A stretch of DNA of 64,000 nt, taken from assembly GCF_036013935.1 (NCBI RefSeq), contig NZ_CP107902.1, positions 4,125,001 to 4,189,000 on the forward strand, written 5' to 3'. The notes beneath the pieces are model-generated. The model did not search any database, was not told where the DNA came from, and worked only from the letters and a program-made list of their open reading frames with translations. Shown here one piece after another: positions 48,202-57,197 of the stretch. Source of the DNA: Streptomyces sp. NBC_00461 (GTDB taxonomy: Bacteria > Actinomycetota > Actinomycetes > Streptomycetales > Streptomycetaceae). Every line of letters starts with the position of its first letter. The stretch's first letter is position 1. Both the position numbers and the translations under genes were made by a program.

Positions 48202-48713
48202 GGGGTGCGCTCGCGCACGTCCACGAGTGCGGCACCGGCGTGGGCGACAAGCTCCTTGGGTTCCATGGGGAACACCGCGTGCGGATTGCCGGCCGCGGCC
48301 CACACCACGTCGTGCTCGAGCAGCGACCGATCGGCCAGCACCCGCGTCTTCGTACGGTGCCCGAAGGGCGGTACGCCGCCGATGGCGTACCCGGTCGTCT
48401 CCCGTACGACATCCGCCTTGGCCCGTGTCACCTTCTCGGCGCCGAGTTCCGTCCGGACCCGCTCCAGGTCCACCCGCGAGGCCCCGTCCATCAGCACCAG
48501 CACCGGCACCCCGTCCGCCGCGAAGATCAGCGACTTGCAGATCTCGCTCAGCTCGCACCCGATCGCGGCGGCGGCCTCCGCGGCGGTCCGTGTCGCGTCC
48601 GGGAAGCGGCGGATGCGGCCTAGCAGTTCGCCGAGCCCCAGCTCGCGCAGGGCGGCGGCGAAACGGGGGTTCGCTCCGGAGCTGGAGCTGTCGCTGGCAT
48701 CGGGGGTCGTCAT
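48198..48713 (-). CDS. YbaK/ProX-type aminoacyl-tRNA editing protein
   Basis: 171 residues of the YbaK/prolyl-tRNA editing fold. Landmarks: CELSEICKSLIFAADGVPVL with the conserved Lys, ETTGYAIGGVPPFGH and ADRSLLEHDVVWAAAGNPHA. Members deacylate mischarged tRNA such as Cys- or Ala-tRNA(Pro). First gene of a pair with the EamA transporter. Confidence 0.88.
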   Translation of the reverse strand: MTTPDASDSSSSGANPRFAAALRELGLGELLGRIRRFPDATRTAAEAAAAIGCELSEICKSLIFAADGVPVLVLMDGASRVDLERVRTELGAEKVTRAKADVVRETTGYAIGGVPPFGHRTKTRVLADRSLLEHDVVWAAAGNPHAVFPMEPKELVAHAGAALVDVRERTP

Positions 48714-48781
48714 GCACGGCACGCTAGCGGTGTGTGTACGGGGCAGGCGACCGAGTTCCGCGGCCCGGGCGGCGAGTGCCG

Positions 48782-49199
48782 TCAGGTCCAGGGCGTCTGC
48801 GGTGCCGGCCACTGCCCGGTCCGTGTCCGCGCGCCCTTGCGGCGTCCCGTCACCAGTCCGCCCGCGGCGCGCAGGGAGACCAGGCCCATCATCGCGGAGG
48901 CGAGGATGCCCTTCACGCCGTCCATCGTGACGTACAGGGCCGCGGCGGTGGCGCCGTTGAAGAGGAACAGGAACCACGGCGTGCCGGGCCGACCCAGGAA
49001 CACCTTGATCTTCGGCTTCTTCGCGATGCGTGAGCCGGCGAGCAGTGCGACGACCGCCCCGGCGCCACTGGCGATGTCCTTCTGCGTGCCGTCGAGGACC
49101 TGCCCCGCGGCCCGTGCTCGCGGCGAGGCCGCCGGCGAAGAAGGTCCACAGGAGCAGTTCGGCGGCGATTTTCCTGACGGCGGCGAAGGGGGAGCGCAT
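48782..49199 (-). pseudogene. Frameshifted membrane-protein gene
   Basis: ATG 49199 opens MRSPFAAVRKIAAELLLWTF, a good N-terminus with a hydrophobic start, but the continuation of the protein (QVLDGTQKDIASGAGAVVAL, then FLGRPGTPWFLFLFNGATAA and a final helix) is in another frame that ends at TGA 48782. The switch is between about 49110 and 49140, in a GC-rich stretch. The span is 139 codons plus one base, so a single-base indel explains it. A sequencing error is possible. Function unknown; three hydrophobic helices. Confidence 0.65.
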
Positions 49200-49307
49200 G
49201 GCGTGGTCCTTACGGGAGGGGGCTGCGGGGACGTCCCGCGATCTGTCCTCAACGATCCCGTTCGGCGCCTGCCGCAACGAGGGAGCGGCCTCCCGAAGCC
49301 GGGGTGT

Positions 49308-49333
49308 AGCGCACTGCACCAGCGCACTGCACC
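49308..49333. repeat. Exact tandem 13-bp repeat
   Basis: AGCGCACTGCACC occurs twice head to tail in the 170-base gap between the frameshifted gene and the MMPL gene, about 110 bases before the former's start. It may belong to its promoter or be simple slippage. Confidence 0.6.
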
Positions 49334-49369
49334 ACGGCGTTCGGAAGGCCGCGCCCGGAGCCGGGACCC

Positions 49370-51607
49370 TCAGGCCCGCACCAGCTCCCGGTCCTCGTCC
49401 GGGTCCGCTTCCTTGGAACCTCCGTCGCCCAGGGACTTCAGCCCCTCGCCCTCGACGTCCACGTTGGGCACGGCCCGGTCCAGCCACTTCGGCAGCCACC
49501 AGGCCTTCTTGCCGAGCAGCGCCAGCACCGCCGGGACGATCGCCATCCGGACGACGAACGCGTCGAAGAACACCGCGATCGCGAGACCGAAGCCGATCAT
49601 CTTGATCATGGACTCGCCGGAGGTGATGAAGCCGCCGAAGACGGCGATCATGATGGCCGCGGCGGCGGCCACGACCCGTGCGCTGTGCCGGAAGCCGGTC
49701 ACGATGGCCTGGGCCGGCGACTCACCGTGGACGTACGCCTCCCGCATGCGGGTCACCAGGAACACCTCGTAGTCCATCGCGAGACCGAAGACCACGCCCA
49801 CCATGAAGATCGGCATCATCGACATGATCGGGCCGGTCTGCTCGACCCCGATCAGTCCGCCGAGCCAGCCCCACTGGAAGACCGCGACCACGGCGCCGAG
49901 CGCGGCGAGCACGCTGAGCAGGAAGCCGAGGGCCGCCTTCAGCGGGACCAGGACGGAGCGGAAGACCGCGATCAGGAGGAGGAAGGCGAGGCCCACCACC
50001 AGGCCCAGATACGGGATCAACGCGTCGTTGAGCTTCTGGGAGAAGTCGATGTTCATCGCCGTGGTGCCGGTGACCAGCACCTTCGCACCGGTGTCCGCCC
50101 TGATGTCGGCGCCCTTGTCACGGATGGCGTGCACCAGGTCCTCGGTCTGCACCGAGGACGGCTTGGACGACGGGATCACGGTGATCGTCGCGGTGTCGCC
50201 GGCCTTGTTGAACATCGCCGGGGTCACCGTCCCGACGTCCTTCAGGCCCTTGATCCGGTCGGTCACCGTGGTGGCCGCGGCCTTGGGGGCGTCGCTGCCC
50301 TTGGCGTCGACGACCATCATCAGCGGCCCGTTGAAGCCGGGGCCGAAGCCCTCCGAGAGCAGGTCGTAGGCCCGGCGCTGAGTCGTGGACGTCGGCTGCG
50401 AGCCGTCGTCGGGCAGGCCCAGTTCCAGGTGGGAGGCCGGGACGGCGATCGTCCCGAGGCCGACCACACCGAGCAGCAGCACGGCGGCCGGGCGGCGGAT
50501 GACGAAGCTCGCCCAGCGGGCGCCCAGGCCGGGCCTGGCCGGCTTCCCTGACGTGCCGTCGTCGCCGACGGCGCCGCGCTGGCCGCGCTTCACGCCCGCC
50601 GCCTTGACCCGCTTGCCCGCGTATCCGAGGAGCGCCGGGACCATGGTCAGCGCGATGAGGACGGCCACGACGACCGTGCCCGCCGCCGCGAGGCCCATCT
50701 TCGTCAGCATCGGGACGTTGACGACCGCGAGGCCGGCCAGGGCGATCACGACCGTGAGACCCGCGAAGACCACCGCCGAGCCGGCCGTGCCGGTGGCCCG
50801 GCCGACCGCTTCCTCGCGAGAACGCCCCTCGGCGAGCTCGCTGCGGTAGCGGGAGACGATGAACAGCGCGTAGTCGATGCCGACCGCGAGACCGATCATC
50901 AGGGCCAGCGTGGATGTGGTGTCACCGAGGTCGAGCGTCTTGGCGAGGGCGGTGATGGTGGAGACGCCGATACCGACCCCGATGATCGCGGTGAGCAGCG
51001 GCAGTCCGGCCGCGACCAGCGAGCCCAGGGTGATGACCAGCACGACCGCGGCGATGGCGAGGCCGACGATCTCGCCGGCCGCACCCGGCTCGGCCCCGGC
51101 CTGCAGCGCGTCACCGCCGATCTCGACGGTCAGCCCGGCCTTCCGCGCATCCTTCCCGGCGTCCTCCAGGGCGTCCCGTGAGGCGTCCTTCAGCTCCATG
51201 CCGGAGACCTTGTACTTCACCGACGTGTAGGCGACCGTGCCGTCCTTGCTGACGGCGTGCGCCTGGTAGGGGTCGGTGACGGAGACGACCTCGGAGCCGT
51301 CGCCCAGCTCCTTCACCGTCTTCTCGACGGTCGCCTTGTTGTCGGCGTCGGTCATCCTCTCGCCGGCGGGCGCCTTGAACACGACGCGCGCGGTCGCGCC
51401 GTCGGCGCTCATCCCCGGGAAACGCTGTTCCAGCAGGTCGAAGGCCTTCTGGGCCTCCGTGCCGGGGATCGAGAAGGAGGTCGAGCCCGCGGCGGGGGCG
51501 CTGGCCGCGCCGACTCCGGCGAGGGTCAGCAGCGCCACCCATATCAGGGCGACGAAATGGCGTCGCCTGAAGGCGAGCCGGCCGAGTTTGTAGAGGAACG
51601 TGGCCAC
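49370..51607 (-). CDS. MMPL/RND family membrane transporter
   Basis: 745 residues with the duplicated RND plan: helix 1, a large extracytoplasmic loop (AAGSTSFSIPGTEAQKAFDL), five helices, a cytoplasmic linker, then the second half. MMPL signatures GLAVGIDYALFIVSRYRSEL and FGLAMDYEVFLVTRMREAY carry the Asp-Tyr pairs of the proton relay. These proteins export lipids or drugs. GTG 51607. The TetR gene 125 bases upstream in the same direction probably controls it. Confidence 0.92.
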   Translation of the reverse strand: MATFLYKLGRLAFRRRHFVALIWVALLTLAGVGAASAPAAGSTSFSIPGTEAQKAFDLLEQRFPGMSADGATARVVFKAPAGERMTDADNKATVEKTVKELGDGSEVVSVTDPYQAHAVSKDGTVAYTSVKYKVSGMELKDASRDALEDAGKDARKAGLTVEIGGDALQAGAEPGAAGEIVGLAIAAVVLVITLGSLVAAGLPLLTAIIGVGIGVSTITALAKTLDLGDTTSTLALMIGLAVGIDYALFIVSRYRSELAEGRSREEAVGRATGTAGSAVVFAGLTVVIALAGLAVVNVPMLTKMGLAAAGTVVVAVLIALTMVPALLGYAGKRVKAAGVKRGQRGAVGDDGTSGKPARPGLGARWASFVIRRPAAVLLLGVVGLGTIAVPASHLELGLPDDGSQPTSTTQRRAYDLLSEGFGPGFNGPLMMVVDAKGSDAPKAAATTVTDRIKGLKDVGTVTPAMFNKAGDTATITVIPSSKPSSVQTEDLVHAIRDKGADIRADTGAKVLVTGTTAMNIDFSQKLNDALIPYLGLVVGLAFLLLIAVFRSVLVPLKAALGFLLSVLAALGAVVAVFQWGWLGGLIGVEQTGPIMSMMPIFMVGVVFGLAMDYEVFLVTRMREAYVHGESPAQAIVTGFRHSARVVAAAAAIMIAVFGGFITSGESMIKMIGFGLAIAVFFDAFVVRMAIVPAVLALLGKKAWWLPKWLDRAVPNVDVEGEGLKSLGDGGSKEADPDEDRELVRA

Positions 51608-51732
51608 GTGGGCGTACTCCCGGTCAGGTCGTGGGGTCAGAGCAGGGGTGATCAGCCCGGCGGGGAGGCAGGGGTGATCGTCCCGACGACTTGAGCGGTG
51701 ACGTCAGGTGGTGGGGTGGGATCGGGGATCGA

Positions 51733-52338
51733 TCAGGTGGTGGGCACGCCGAGAGCGGGGAGAACCACGGCGTCGATGTACGAGAGAAGGAATTCCTGCG
51801 TCGGCGGCTGCTCGTCGATCATCGTGCGGGCCGCGAACCCGCCCATCATCATGTGCATCACGTAGTTGATCGCCGGGTTGTCCGCACGGACCTCACCCCG
51901 GTCGACCGCCCGTCGCAGCACACGGTCGAACTCCGCCATCTCCGGCTCGATCAGATACTCCTTGAATGCCTTCAGGAGATCCGGGTTGCCGTGGATGGCC
52001 ATGGCCAGCCCCCGCATCAGCGCGGAGTTCTGCTCCATCTCGCAGTCGTCCGAACGCCGCGTGAGGGCGTGCAGGTCGCCCTTGAGCGAACCGGTGTCGA
52101 TGTCGCCGAGGCCGATGCCGCCCGGCTTGTTGTGCCGCACCGCCTTGGCCACCAGCTCGGCCTTGCCGCCCCACTGGCGGTAGAGGGTCGCCTTGCTGGA
52201 CTTGGTGCGGGCGGCCACGGCGTCCATGGTGAGGGCGTCGTAGCCGACTTCCCTGAGCAGGTCGAGCACGGCCTCGTACAGCTCGGCCTCGCGCTCGGGT
52301 GTGATCCGACTGCGACGCGCTGTTGCGACCTCAGTCAT
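51733..52338 (-). CDS. TetR family regulator of the MMPL transporter
   Basis: 201 residues. HTH at about 14-60 (AELYEAVLDLLREVGYDAL, AARTKSSKATLYRQWGGKAE) and a TetR_C domain with AINYVMHMMMGGFAARTMID. ATG 52338 follows GGAAGGTGA. The palindrome at 52403-52422 lies 65-85 bases upstream and is the likely operator for autoregulation and control of the MMPL gene and perhaps the divergent protease. Confidence 0.88.
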   Translation of the reverse strand: MTEVATARRSRITPEREAELYEAVLDLLREVGYDALTMDAVAARTKSSKATLYRQWGGKAELVAKAVRHNKPGGIGLGDIDTGSLKGDLHALTRRSDDCEMEQNSALMRGLAMAIHGNPDLLKAFKEYLIEPEMAEFDRVLRRAVDRGEVRADNPAINYVMHMMMGGFAARTMIDEQPPTQEFLLSYIDAVVLPALGVPTT

Positions 52339-52402
52339 GCCACTCACCTTCCGGCTCGGGGTGCGTCCTTCTCGTATGCCCATGAAGATACTCCGAACAC
52401 GA

Positions 52403-52422
52403 ACGAAACGAAACCGTTTCGT
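52403..52422. promoter_or_regulatory. TetR-type operator between the TetR gene and the S41 protease
   Basis: ACGAAAC-C-GTTTCGT (52408-52422) is a perfect 7-1-7 inverted repeat, with a further overlapping ACGAAAC half-site at 52403. It sits in the 155-base gap of the divergent TetR and protease genes. Confidence 0.7.
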
Positions 52423-52493
52423 ACGTGTGGTGGCTCACGTGTGTGAAGGACTCATAAGTTGCTGGGCCCCATCCACCGGAAAAGCATGGGGAG

Positions 52494-55400
52494 GTGAGCT
52501 ATCTGCGCCTGCCGCACCTGAGCGGTGACCTCCTGTGCTTCGTGGCCGAGGACGACCTCTGGCTGACCCCCCTCGACGGCCCGGGACGCGCCTGGCGCCT
52601 GACCGTCGACCGTACGAAGACCGGCCACCCCCGCTTCTCGCCCGACGGCACCACGATCGCGTACACGAGCTGGCGGAGTCTGGTCCCCGAGATCCATGTG
52701 GTGCCGGTGGACGGCGGACCCGAGCGGCAGCTCACCTACTGGGGCTCGGCCGACACCCAGGTCTGCGGCTGGGACCCGGGCGGCACCATCCTCGCCGTCG
52801 CATCCCACGGCGAGCCCTTCTCCTATTTCACCTGGGCCTACAAGGTGTCCCCCGACGGCGACCCCGGGCGCAAGCTGCCCTGGGGCCCGGTCTCCGACAT
52901 CCAGGTCGCCGAGATCGACGGCGAGCGCAGGACCCTGCTGCTCACCGGCACCCCGCCGCACGAGCCCGCCGCCTGGAAGCGCTACCGCGGCGGGGCGACG
53001 GGCAGGCTGTGGCTGCACGGCGAGCGGCTGCTGCCCGACCTCGAAGGCCACCTCCACTCCCCCATGTTCGTCGGCGGCCGGATCGCCTTCCTGTCCGACC
53101 ACGAGGGCATCGGCAACCTCTACTCCTGCGCCCACGACGGCTCCGGCCTGCGCCGACACACCGACCACGACGCCTTCTACGCCCGGCATGCCGCGAGCGA
53201 CGGCACCCGGGTGGTGTACCAGTGCGCCGGCGACCTGTGGATGGTCGACGACCTCGCCGCCGACTCCGAACCGCGCCGCCTGGACGTCCGGCTGAGCGGG
53301 CCGCGCGCGGGCCGCCGCAGCTACCAGGTCCCGGCCGCCCAGCACGTGGACGGCATCTCGGTGGACGAGACGGGCCGCGCGAGCGCCGTCGTCGTACGCG
53401 GCAGCCTGTACTGGCTCACCCACCGCGACGGCCCGGCCCGCACGATCACCGACACCCCGGGGGTACGGGTCCGGCTCCCGGAGATGCTCGGCTCGGCCGG
53501 CCAGGTCGCGTACGTGACGGACGCGGAGGGCGAGGACGCGATCGAGATCGCCTACCTCCCGCGGGCCACCGGCGACCGCGAGCCCCGGCGTCTGGCCTCC
53601 GGGGAGCTGGGCCGCGTCCTGGAGCTGGTCTCCGACCCGAAGGGCGAGCGCCTCGCCATCGCCTCGCACGACGGACGACTGCTGCTCATCACCGTGTCCG
53701 ACGACGCGGCTGCCGCCACGGGCACCGAGGACTCCGGCGGCGAGGTGACCGAGCTGATCCACTCGGTCAACGGGCCGGTACGGGACCTCGCCTTCTCGCC
53801 GGACGGGACGTGGCTGACCTGGTCGCACCCGGGGATCGGCAGGTCGCTGAGGCAGATCAAGATGGCCCGGATCTCCGCAACAGGCACAGGGGACCATCTG
53901 ATCGTCGACGTCACCAACGGCCGCTTCGAGGACGAGAACCCGGTGTTCACCAGGGACGGCCGCTACCTGGCGTTCCTGTCCTGGCGCGGCTTCGACCCGG
54001 TCTACGACGTCCACACCGGGGACCTGTCCTTCCCGCTCGGCTGCCGTCCCTATCTGGTGCCGTTGAGTTCGGCCACCCTCTCCCCCTTCGCGCTGAACCC
54101 CGAAGGACGGCCGGCCGCGGGGGGCCTGGACCCGGTGGAGGACGAGGAGGGCGGCGACGGCGCGGTCACGGTCGAGATCGAGGGGCTGGAGAGCCGGGTC
54201 ACCCCCTTCCCGGTCCCCGCCTCCAAGTACTCGGCGCTGTTTCCGGTGGCGGGCGGCGGGCTGGTCTGGCTGCGCTGGCCGATCTCGGGGGCGCTCGGCG
54301 AGACGTTCGCCAATCCGGACGACACCACCGGCCGCCCGACCCTCGAACACTTCAACATCAGCAAGGCCAAGAAGTCCGAACTGGTCGAGCACCTGGACTG
54401 GTTCGCGATCAGCGGCGACGGAAGCCGGCTGGTCGTGGTCGACGAGGGCGACCTGCGGGCCGTCCCCGCGAGCGAGTCCGGAGACGGCGACACGACGGTC
54501 TGGATCGACCTGCGCCGCATCCTGCACGAGGTCTGCCCGGCCGCCGAGTGGCGCCAGTCGTACGAGGAGGCCGGCCGTCTCATCCGCGCGTACTTCTGGG
54601 ACCCGGGGATGTGCGGCATCGACTGGGACGCGGTGCTCGACCAGTACCGTCCGCTGCTCGAACGGGTCGCGTCCCCGGACGAGTTCGCCGACCTCCTGCG
54701 CGAAGTCCTGGGCGAGCTGGGCACCTCCCACGCCTACGTCACCGCCGCACGCCGCAACGAGGGCCCACCGCACTACCAGCGTCTGCAGGGCCTGCTCGGC
54801 GCCAACCTCGTACGCAGGGACGAGGGTTGGGTGGTCAAGCGGATCCTCCCGGGCGAATCCTCGGACTCCAAGGCGCGCTCGCCGCTGGCGGGCACGGGGA
54901 TCCGGGAGGGGGCCGTGCTGACCCACGTCGACGGCCGCCCGGTGGACCCGGCGAGGGGCCCGTACCCGCTCCTGGCCGGTTCGGGAGGCACCACGGTGGA
55001 GCTGACGTTCACGCCGGCCCAGGGCGAAGCGGGCCGCGCGCGCCGGGTGGCGGTCGTCCCGCTGATCGACGAGCGCCCGCTCCGCTACCAGGACTGGGTG
55101 GCCAAACGCCGGGCGGTCGTACGGGAGTTGAGCGGCGGCCGGTGCGGCTATCTGCACATCCCGGACATGGGCGGCTCGGGCTGGGCCCAGTTCAACCGCG
55201 ACCTGCGGCTGGAGGTGTCGAGGCCCGCCCTGATCGTCGACGTACGCGGCAACGCGGGCGGCCACATCAGCGAACTCGTCGTGGAGAAGCTGACCCGCAA
55301 GATCCTGGGCTGGGACCTGACTCGCAACGCCCAGCCGGTGTCGTACGCCTCGAACGCGCCGAGAGGTCCGGTGGTGGCGTTGGCGGACGAGGCGACGTCC

Positions 55401-55766
55401 TCCGACGGCGACATGATCACCGCGGCCATCAAGCTCCTCAGGCTCGGCCCCGTCATCGGCCAGCGCACCTGGGGCGGAGTGGTCGGCATGACCGGGCGCC
55501 ACCGGCTCGGCGACGGCACGGTCATCACGGTCCCGATGAACGCGGCCTGGTTCGACGCGTACGGCTGGGGCGTCGAGAACCGGGGCGTGACACCCGACCT
55601 GGAGATCCTCCGCACCCCGCTGGACTGGGCGGAGGGCCGCCACGCCCAACTCGACGACGCGGTCCAACTGGCCGTGGAACTACTGGAGTCGAACCCCCCG
55701 GCAATCCCCCCGGACTACAGCAACGTCCCCAACCGCTCCCGCCCAAAGCTCCCCCCACGCCACTGA
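52494..55766 (+). CDS. Tricorn-like S41 family protease
   Basis: 1090 residues. The N-terminal half is built of beta-propeller blades (FSPDGTTIAYTSWRS, FSPDGTWLTWSH, FTRDGRYLAFLSWRG), followed by a C1/tricorn helical domain (ECF-unrelated; SYEEAGRLIRAYFWDPGM), a PDZ domain (GIREGAVLTHVDGRPVDP) and the S41 catalytic core. His746 in GTSHAY and Ser970 in SSDGD are the expected catalytic pair. No signal peptide, so it works in the cytoplasm, degrading peptides from upstream proteases. GTG 52494; the nearby GGGGAG is unusually close, so leaderless or weak initiation is possible. Confidence 0.92.
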   Translation: MSYLRLPHLSGDLLCFVAEDDLWLTPLDGPGRAWRLTVDRTKTGHPRFSPDGTTIAYTSWRSLVPEIHVVPVDGGPERQLTYWGSADTQVCGWDPGGTILAVASHGEPFSYFTWAYKVSPDGDPGRKLPWGPVSDIQVAEIDGERRTLLLTGTPPHEPAAWKRYRGGATGRLWLHGERLLPDLEGHLHSPMFVGGRIAFLSDHEGIGNLYSCAHDGSGLRRHTDHDAFYARHAASDGTRVVYQCAGDLWMVDDLAADSEPRRLDVRLSGPRAGRRSYQVPAAQHVDGISVDETGRASAVVVRGSLYWLTHRDGPARTITDTPGVRVRLPEMLGSAGQVAYVTDAEGEDAIEIAYLPRATGDREPRRLASGELGRVLELVSDPKGERLAIASHDGRLLLITVSDDAAAATGTEDSGGEVTELIHSVNGPVRDLAFSPDGTWLTWSHPGIGRSLRQIKMARISATGTGDHLIVDVTNGRFEDENPVFTRDGRYLAFLSWRGFDPVYDVHTGDLSFPLGCRPYLVPLSSATLSPFALNPEGRPAAGGLDPVEDEEGGDGAVTVEIEGLESRVTPFPVPASKYSALFPVAGGGLVWLRWPISGALGETFANPDDTTGRPTLEHFNISKAKKSELVEHLDWFAISGDGSRLVVVDEGDLRAVPASESGDGDTTVWIDLRRILHEVCPAAEWRQSYEEAGRLIRAYFWDPGMCGIDWDAVLDQYRPLLERVASPDEFADLLREVLGELGTSHAYVTAARRNEGPPHYQRLQGLLGANLVRRDEGWVVKRILPGESSDSKARSPLAGTGIREGAVLTHVDGRPVDPARGPYPLLAGSGGTTVELTFTPAQGEAGRARRVAVVPLIDERPLRYQDWVAKRRAVVRELSGGRCGYLHIPDMGGSGWAQFNRDLRLEVSRPALIVDVRGNAGGHISELVVEKLTRKILGWDLTRNAQPVSYASNAPRGPVVALADEATSSDGDMITAAIKLLRLGPVIGQRTWGGVVGMTGRHRLGDGTVITVPMNAAWFDAYGWGVENRGVTPDLEILRTPLDWAEGRHAQLDDAVQLAVELLESNPPAIPPDYSNVPNRSRPKLPPRH

Positions 55767-55782
55767 CAGAGGCTGCCGGCAA

Positions 55783-55860
55783 CGCCCCTCTCAAGGGGCG
55801 CGGGGAACTGCGCGACCAGCCCCCACCCACCCGCACCCGACAACGCACGCGCAGCGCCCC
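55783..55860 (+). repeat. Streptomyces-type intergenic repeat
   Basis: CGCCCCT-CTCA-AGGGGCG is a perfect 7-bp hairpin and is followed by GCGGGGAACTGCGCGACCAG and a CCCACC/CGCACCCGACAACGCACG tail. I recognise this AGGGGCGCGGGGAACTGCGCG unit as a frequent intergenic element of Streptomyces genomes. It lies just past the protease stop and may act as a terminator or mobile-type repeat. Confidence 0.65.
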
Positions 55861-55877
55861 CGAATCGGAACACCAAA

Positions 55878-55911
55878 AGTGGGGCGCCCCACAAACCCGG
55901 GGCACCCCACT
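55878..55911. terminator. Bidirectional terminator between the protease and the heptad-repeat gene
   Basis: AGTGGGGCGCCCC pairs with GGGGCACCCCACT (one mismatch, 13-base arms, 8-base loop), preceded by AAAA. It serves the convergent pair. Confidence 0.8.
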
Positions 55912-55931
55912 CTCATCGGCTCAGGCCGGCG

Positions 55932-56225
55932 CTACATGTCGTAGTCCGGGTCGAGCCGGTCCTGCTCCTCACGCCGCATCCGCTCCGTCTCCTCGTCACG
56001 CATGCGCTCCTGCCCCGGCCGGCCAGGCTCGTGGCCCGGTCGGCCAGGCTCCTGACCCTGTCGGCTGCGCTCCTGGCCCTGTCGGCCGCGCTCCTGACCC
56101 GTCCGGCCAGGCTCCTGGCTCGGCCGGCCACGCTCCTGACCCTGCTCCCGCGCCTGCTGGGCCTTCTGCTTGGCCTGCTGCTGCCACTGCTCCGACTTGT
56201 CCTGGAACTGGTCCTTCATACCCAT
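55932..56225 (-). CDS. Small hydrophilic protein of seven-residue repeats
   Basis: 97 residues. After a charged helix start (MKDQFQDKSEQWQQQAKQKA), seven near-perfect seven-residue units follow, of the type GQERGRP, SQEPGRT, GQERGRQ, GQEPGRP; the tail is acidic/basic (MRREEQDRLDPDYDM). The repeats are Gln/Glu/Arg/Gly/Pro rich and probably disordered, with a stress-protein look. ATG 56225 has GGGAGTGA upstream. No known family. Confidence 0.7.
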   Translation of the reverse strand: MGMKDQFQDKSEQWQQQAKQKAQQAREQGQERGRPSQEPGRTGQERGRQGQERSRQGQEPGRPGHEPGRPGQERMRDEETERMRREEQDRLDPDYDM

Positions 56226-56312
56226 GTGGGTTCACTCCCGTAGTGGGTGGGGGGAAGGCCCTTGATCGGGCCTCGACCAGATTCACACGGGCGGACACAG
56301 TGCGCATTTCGA

Positions 56313-57197
56313 TCAACTACGGTGCGTAGCGCGGGACTCCTCGTCCGCCGCCCCACCTGCACCGACGAGCCCCGATCGCATGCCTTCCAACCGCGTCCCG
56401 AACCGCTTCATCTCCCGCTGCCCCACCGTCCCGATCAAGCCCGGCAGATACCCCCGCACGCCCTGCATCCCGCGCAGCCACCACTGCCCGTACACATGGC
56501 TCGACCGCCGCTCGATCCCGGCGACGAGCCGGTCCACCGCGGGCCCCAGCGGATACGTCTTGTTGGACGGCCACGGCAGCCGCTGCCGCAGCTCCCTCAT
56601 GACCTCGTCCTGATCGGCGCCCCGCACCATGTCCGTGTCGGTCCATGACAGGTAACCGACCCCGACCCGCACGCCCTTGTGGCCGACCTCGGCCCGCAGG
56701 CTGTGCGCGTACGCCTCCACACCGGACTTGGAGGCGCAGTACGCGGTCATCATGGGCGCCGGGGTGATCGCGGCGAGCGACGCGATCTGCAGCAGATAGC
56801 CGCGGCTCTCCATCAGCACCGGCAAGAACGCCCGCGCCGTGACCGCCGACCCGATCAGATTGACCTCGATCACCCGCCGCCAGGCCTCCGGATCGGAGTC
56901 GACGAAGGGACCGCCGGTCGCGACACCCGCGTTCGCGACCACGAGGTCGACCTTCCCGAACCGCTCCTTGACCTCGCGCGCCACCCGCGCCATCGCCTCA
57001 TGGTCCGTCACATCGGCGTACCAGTGGTCGCTGTCGCCGTGCAGCCGCTCGGAGACCTGCTTGAGGGCGTCCGGCTCAAGCCCGACCAGCGCCACCTTGG
57101 CGCCGCGCGCGGACAGCTTGCGGGCGAGCAGCTCCCCGACACCGCGCGCGGCACCTGTGACGACCGCGACCTGCCCGTCCAGACCCACCCTGCTCAT
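56313..57197 (-). CDS. Short-chain dehydrogenase/reductase
   Basis: 294 residues. NAD(P)-binding TGAARGVGELLARKL at 14-28, the NAG motif VVANAGVATGG, catalytic Tyr and Lys in YCASKSGVEAY, and an extra C-terminal extension of about 45 residues after the fold. It likely oxidises an alcohol to the ketone used by the monooxygenase. Overlaps the hydrolase stop by four bases (ATGA); last gene of the three-gene operon. Confidence 0.9.
   Translation of the reverse strand: MSRVGLDGQVAVVTGAARGVGELLARKLSARGAKVALVGLEPDALKQVSERLHGDSDHWYADVTDHEAMARVAREVKERFGKVDLVVANAGVATGGPFVDSDPEAWRRVIEVNLIGSAVTARAFLPVLMESRGYLLQIASLAAITPAPMMTAYCASKSGVEAYAHSLRAEVGHKGVRVGVGYLSWTDTDMVRGADQDEVMRELRQRLPWPSNKTYPLGPAVDRLVAGIERRSSHVYGQWWLRGMQGVRGYLPGLIGTVGQREMKRFGTRLEGMRSGLVGAGGAADEESRATHRS

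Noticed and set aside
52452..55667. Minus-strand frame of about 1070 codons opposite the tricorn-like protease
   Set aside because: No motif or start context; the plus-strand protease has propeller blades, PDZ and catalytic residues.
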